36,377 nucleotides of DNA. Source: Bdellovibrionales bacterium RIFOXYD1_FULL_53_11. GTDB lineage: Bacteria; Bdellovibrionota; UBA1018. The notes under the pieces are model-generated. The model did not search any database. It worked only from the letters and a program-made list of their open reading frames with translations, and had not been told where the DNA came from. The translations under genes were made by a program, and so were the position numbers. Positions 33,388 to 36,377 of this stretch are shown here, in pieces. How positions within the stretch are numbered: position 1 is the stretch's first letter; each line of letters starts with the position of its first letter. The DNA is taken from NCBI GenBank assembly GCA_001770165.1, contig MEQJ01000099.1, positions 3,903-40,279 on the forward strand, read 5' to 3'.

Positions 33388-33426
33388 TAATGACAGAACC
33401 TAACATGCATGCATACAAAGTTCAAT

Positions 33427-34401
33427 TTACATTCTTTTCTGCAATATCCATTTGTCCGCGATTTTCCGGTCGGTTGCCGGCCCGGTCCGTTCGAGCCGCC
33501 ACCCGCCGGGCAGGTCTATGCCACCCCGCCACCCTTTGGCGCGGTTACGGATTTTATCCAGCATTTCCCAGTGGCTTCGTCGCATGCCAACCCCAGCAGC
33601 GGTAAGCATGATCGCTGGCTCCAGCTGCCGTGCTTGAAGTTTTGATTCAAGCTTTTGAGCATTCTGGGCATCAAGAGCAAGTCTGACCAGATGATCAACC
33701 GCCTTTGGAAACAGCTTTTCAATACGCCCCATTAGTTCGCGACGCATCCGCGTCCTTAAAAGACTTCCCTCATGATTTGTCCTGTCTTCTCGCCATGGTT
33801 GTTTCTCTTCCTTCAAGTATTTTTTTAGCAAAGTTTTGCGGACCCTTAAAAACGGTCGAACCTCATTATCATGAACAGCAGAAATTCCGCCGCCATGCGT
33901 CGATGACGATCCTGTCAGGATACGCCATAAAACTGTCTCGGCCAGGTCGTCGGCATGGTGCGCGGTAAAGATCATTTTATTTGATCGCCGGGTGGCTTTT
34001 TCAAATATTTTTTTCCGTTCAGCGCGGGCAAGGTCTTCGAGTGATCCCCCCTGCCCCTTGTGCGGTGGCTTGAGCCTGACAACAGTGATTTTTACGTTAA
34101 ATTTTCTTGCACATTCCCTGGCAAATTGCTCGTCGCCATCGGATTCGGCCCCGCGCCAGCCGTGATTGATATGAAGAAACGAAAGCCGACCCTTGTCAAC
34201 AATCCTGCGGCCATAGGTCGCCAGCAGATGCCCAAGCGCCATCGAATCACAGCCCGCGGAAAAAGCCACCACCACGGAGCCCCTGAGCGGAAGCGCCAGC
34301 CCTTGTGATTTGAGAAATCCAATTGTCTCCCTTATCAACGCGCCACCGGTTTTTCCGGGCACAGGATATCTGGCAGCGGCCGTATTGCTGCGTGCTTTCA
34401 T
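33427..34401 (-). CDS. tilS: tRNA(Ile)-lysidine synthase TilS
   Basis: About 324 residues. The PP-loop reads FSAGCDSMAL where most TilS have SGGxDS; the first Gly is replaced by Ala. Other landmarks are clear: HINHGWRG, HHADDLAETVLWRIL, RPFLRVRKTLLKKYL, PWREDRTNHEGSLLRTRMRREL. TilS adds lysine to C34 of tRNA-Ile(CAU) so that it reads AUA. Shorter than the E. coli protein (432), with only a brief C-terminal domain, as in many bacteria. An upstream GTG at 34419 would add six residues; neither start has a clear ribosome-binding site. Confidence 0.92.
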   Translation of the reverse strand: MKARSNTAAARYPVPGKTGGALIRETIGFLKSQGLALPLRGSVVVAFSAGCDSMALGHLLATYGRRIVDKGRLSFLHINHGWRGAESDGDEQFARECARKFNVKITVVRLKPPHKGQGGSLEDLARAERKKIFEKATRRSNKMIFTAHHADDLAETVLWRILTGSSSTHGGGISAVHDNEVRPFLRVRKTLLKKYLKEEKQPWREDRTNHEGSLLRTRMRRELMGRIEKLFPKAVDHLVRLALDAQNAQKLESKLQARQLEPAIMLTAAGVGMRRSHWEMLDKIRNRAKGWRGGIDLPGGWRLERTGPATDRKIADKWILQKRM

Positions 34402-34479
34402 GTGGTCGGTAAAATCCACGCATGGATGAAAAAAAGCAAGCGTTTTTCCTTAAAAAGTCTGGCACAATGAAATACGGGA

Positions 34480-35217
34480 ATGAAAAAGAAATTTGTTTTT
34501 TTATTGGTATTTTTTCTCATGGCAACCAGTGCTTTTGCCGGCAGGGGCCGCGGGGGCAAGGATGCGCAGGTTGCTGTTGTAGGCGGGCTTCCAAATCTGC
34601 TTGGCTTGCAAATGGGCTTTATTGGCCTCAAAAAGTGGACTTTTGGGGCCGAATTCGGGATGTACCCGGGAGTTGATTCATATATCAATGATCACTACAA
34701 GTTGAACCCGATACCGATAGGAGTCATCTCAAAAAACCCATATTATCTTGTTCCGACTGCCGAGTACAATCTCATGAATATGGGTGGGTTCATCAGATTC
34801 TTCCCGTTTTCGCAGGTGCTTTTTCTTCACGCGGGCTTTGGAGCACTCAGACTTGGCGGCAACATATCCGCCGATTTCAGGGATGAGCTTACCGGCTTTA
34901 CAATGAATGATGTTGTCAGTGCTGATCTGACCGTATGGGTCCCGCACACTTCATTGCTGATCGGCCTTGAAGCGCAGTTCGGATTCGGTCTGTTTCTGAA
35001 TGTTGCAATCGGTGGAATGTATCTCATTCAGGCCAAACACACTCTGGATATCGGCGGCCTTGCGGGTATGGCCATTATGGCCGACCCGGACAGCGATGAC
35101 GGCCTTACTGGCGCAAAAAAGGATCTGGACAAGAAGATTACAAAGGAACTTGAAAATTTCTACAACCAGTACAAGATTTCGCCTGCTGCGTTTTTCAGTA
35201 TTGGTTTCGCGTTTTGA
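34480..35217 (+). CDS. Outer-membrane beta-barrel candidate
   Basis: 245 residues. Signal peptide MKKKFVFLLVFFLMATSAFA, cleaved before GRGRGG. The mature part alternates beta strands with turns rich in Gly, Asp and Asn (GLQMGFIGLKKWTFGAEFG, SLLIGLEAQFGFGLF, GGMYLIQ) and ends AFFSIGFAF with a terminal Phe, the usual BAM signal. No family recognised. It is divergent from tilS across a 60-78 base gap, and the tRNA-Met gene follows 30 bases after its stop. Confidence 0.7.
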   Translation: MKKKFVFLLVFFLMATSAFAGRGRGGKDAQVAVVGGLPNLLGLQMGFIGLKKWTFGAEFGMYPGVDSYINDHYKLNPIPIGVISKNPYYLVPTAEYNLMNMGGFIRFFPFSQVLFLHAGFGALRLGGNISADFRDELTGFTMNDVVSADLTVWVPHTSLLIGLEAQFGFGLFLNVAIGGMYLIQAKHTLDIGGLAGMAIMADPDSDDGLTGAKKDLDKKITKELENFYNQYKISPAAFFSIGFAF

Positions 35218-35246
35218 TTAATGTATAAAAACATCTTCCGACGCGT

Positions 35247-35323
35247 GGCTGGGTAGCTCAGATGGTTAGAGCGGCGGATTCATAACCCGCAGGTCGGCAG
35301 TTCGATCCTGCCCTCAGCCACCA
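35247..35323 (+). tRNA. tRNA-Met (CAU anticodon), elongator type
   Basis: 77 bases including an encoded CCA. Acceptor arms GGCTGGG and CTCAGCC pair fully (one G-U), D arm GCTC/GAGC, anticodon loop TTCATAA with CAT, T arm GGCAG/CTGCC with loop TTCGATC. The lowest anticodon-stem position pairs A with C (a mismatch). The G2-C71 and C3-G70 pairs with A73 match methionyl-tRNA synthetase preferences and not the E. coli lysidine-type tRNA-Ile(CAU), which has C4-G69 and C5-G68. The first acceptor pair G1-C72 excludes an initiator tRNA with a 1-72 mismatch. Confidence 0.93.
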
Positions 35324-36377
35324 TCAACCGGTAAATGCCTTCACGATATTATAGGTCAGAAAACAGGCGGCATATGCGAGCACTGTCGTATATCCGATCA
35401 TGAGGGCCGGCAGGCGCCAGGAACCGCTCTCGCGCCGGGCGACGGCAATGGTGGACAGGCACTGGCATGACAGCACATACCACACCAGAAGGCTCATGGC
35501 GGTGGCAAGACTCCAGTTGGTTGAAAGTATCCGTCCGAGCACGTCGATCGCAGCCGTACTGTCGGTTTCGACGCTGTAAACCGTTGCAAGCGCACCTACC
35601 ACGATCTCCCTTGAGGCAAAGGAAGGAATGAGCGCAACGCCGATCTGCCAGTTGAAACCTATCGGCTTTATCACGGGCTCCAGCGCCATTCCGATCATGC
35701 CGGCATAACTGTGCGCAATGGACGGCCCGGTCGCTCCTGCGGGCGGCCGCGGAAACGACGATAAAAACCATATCACGATCGAAAAAAGGAGAATGACTGT
35801 TCCGGCCTTGCGGACAAAAAGCCGGGCGCTCTCGAAAAGTCCGGTGGAGACAATGCGCACCGACGGAAGGCGGTATTCCGGCAGGCTGATGTTACATGCG
35901 GGAGCTTCCAGTTTTTTATACACGGTTTTTTTCAAGACCGCCGTCACGGCAAGCGCGACCACCACCCCCATGATATAAAGCCCCAGCATCACCAGCCCCT
36001 GCAATCTTACGGGGCCGAGCACGCTGCGGTCCGGGATGAAGGCGGCGATCAGAAGCGAATATACCGGAAGCCGCGCTGAACACGGCACCAGCGGAGCCAC
36101 AAGCAGCGTGATCATCCTGTCGCGCTTGTTGCTGATGGTGCGCGCGGCCATCATGCCAGGCACGGCACAGGCAAACGATGACAACATCGGAAGCACGGAA
36201 CAGCCGCTCAGACCGAACCGGCCCAGGAGCTTTTCGGTCAAAACAGCAATGCGGGGCATATAGCCGGAATCTTCAAACGCAAAAAGAAACAGGAACAACA
36301 GTACTATCTGCGGCAGGAACATGAGCACTGCACCTACGCCGGTAAGTATGCCGCCCGACAGGAGCGAGCGCAAATGG
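35324..36377 (-). CDS. feoB: Ferrous iron transporter FeoB, C-terminal membrane part (5' end outside window)
   Basis: About 350 residues of the membrane domain, cut at the window's right edge before the N-terminal G domain. Gate motifs are visible: EDSGYMPRIAVLTEKLLGRFGLSGCSVLPMLSSFACAVPGMMAARTI, written here as its parts EDSGYMPRIA, LPMLSSFACAVPG and the second APLVPCSARLPVY; further helices include ASREIVVGALA. These match FeoB, the GTP-dependent ferrous iron importer of the inner membrane. The stop codon begins directly after the last base of the tRNA-Met gene on the opposite strand. No feoA is visible downstream. Confidence 0.93.
   Translation of the reverse strand, partial: HLRSLLSGGILTGVGAVLMFLPQIVLLFLFLFAFEDSGYMPRIAVLTEKLLGRFGLSGCSVLPMLSSFACAVPGMMAARTISNKRDRMITLLVAPLVPCSARLPVYSLLIAAFIPDRSVLGPVRLQGLVMLGLYIMGVVVALAVTAVLKKTVYKKLEAPACNISLPEYRLPSVRIVSTGLFESARLFVRKAGTVILLFSIVIWFLSSFPRPPAGATGPSIAHSYAGMIGMALEPVIKPIGFNWQIGVALIPSFASREIVVGALATVYSVETDSTAAIDVLGRILSTNWSLATAMSLLVWYVLSCQCLSTIAVARRESGSWRLPALMIGYTTVLAYAACFLTYNIVKAFTG

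Noticed and set aside
34460-34465. Sigma-54 promoter (TGGCAC) upstream of the beta-barrel gene at 34480
   Set aside because: The required GC element (TTGC-like) five bases further is missing; the sequence there is aatac.
35247-35323. tRNA-Ile(CAU), the TilS substrate
   Set aside because: The acceptor stem has T4-A69 and G5-C68 with G2-C71 and C3-G70, which fits elongator tRNA-Met rather than the lysidine-type tRNA.
1-36377. CRISPR arrays, insertion sequences, prophage genes
   Set aside because: No regularly spaced repeats, transposase motifs or phage structural genes were seen; the tyrosine recombinase is the only mobility-related gene.

Overview
The window looks like chromosomal DNA of a didermic (Gram-negative) bacterium. 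It encodes a BamB lipoprotein, a YfgM-like protein, three outer-membrane beta-barrel candidates ending in Phe or Trp, and many Sec signal peptides. The gene order tilS-ftsH-cdaA-cdaR-glmM-nnr-tsaE resembles, from memory, the order in Deltaproteobacteria such as Geobacter, but without folP, pdxJ and acpS. I therefore place it as deltaproteobacteria-like without naming a phylum. Gene density is very high: no stretch over 300 bases lacks a gene, and the longest gaps (about 180-190 bases, at 6541-6718 and 20105-20291) lie upstream of genes.

Layout. 1-4847: the end of a Ppx/GppA phosphatase, a convergent organophosphate:phosphate-type MFS transporter, a homocysteine S-methyltransferase and a translationally coupled GT-C-like membrane protein. 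4894-10239: three unrecognised secreted proteins (548, 132 and 1011 aa), one with an ATP-grasp-like C-terminal half; a GCGYTAAC motif recurs upstream of all three. 10236-12310: a BtpA-family protein and a tyrosine recombinase, chained by 4-base ATGA overlaps. 12297-13799 (minus strand): an orphan HExxH protein and a toxin-immunity pair (Sec-exported HNH/EndoVII-type nuclease with Imm50-like immunity protein), with a perfect 13-6-13 dyad of dif-like geometry between them. 13836-20104: rnc-era-der and yfgM-bamB on the minus strand, separated by two plus-strand beta-barrel genes.

20292-25379: a secreted 5'-nucleotidase-like enzyme, then mtaB and mnmA (tRNA thiolation enzymes) and an Rrf2 regulator lacking cluster-binding cysteines. 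25523-26245: an unrecognised, perhaps GAF-like, protein. 26220-34401 (minus): tsaE, nnr, glmM, cdaR, cdaA, ftsH, tilS. 34480-36377: a third beta-barrel gene, a tRNA-Met(CAU) and the C-terminal part of FeoB, cut by the window edge.

How it fits together. TsaE (t6A synthesis), MtaB (ms2t6A), MnmA (s2U34) and TilS (lysidine) are tRNA-modification enzymes, and rnc, era and der serve rRNA processing and ribosome assembly. CdaA, CdaR and GlmM link c-di-AMP with cell-wall precursor supply. BamB and YfgM serve envelope protein biogenesis, and beta-barrel genes sit beside them. The parts most worth a second look are the toxin-immunity pair in the bamB transcription direction, the dif-like dyad near a tyrosine recombinase, and the secreted-protein cluster with its shared upstream motif.
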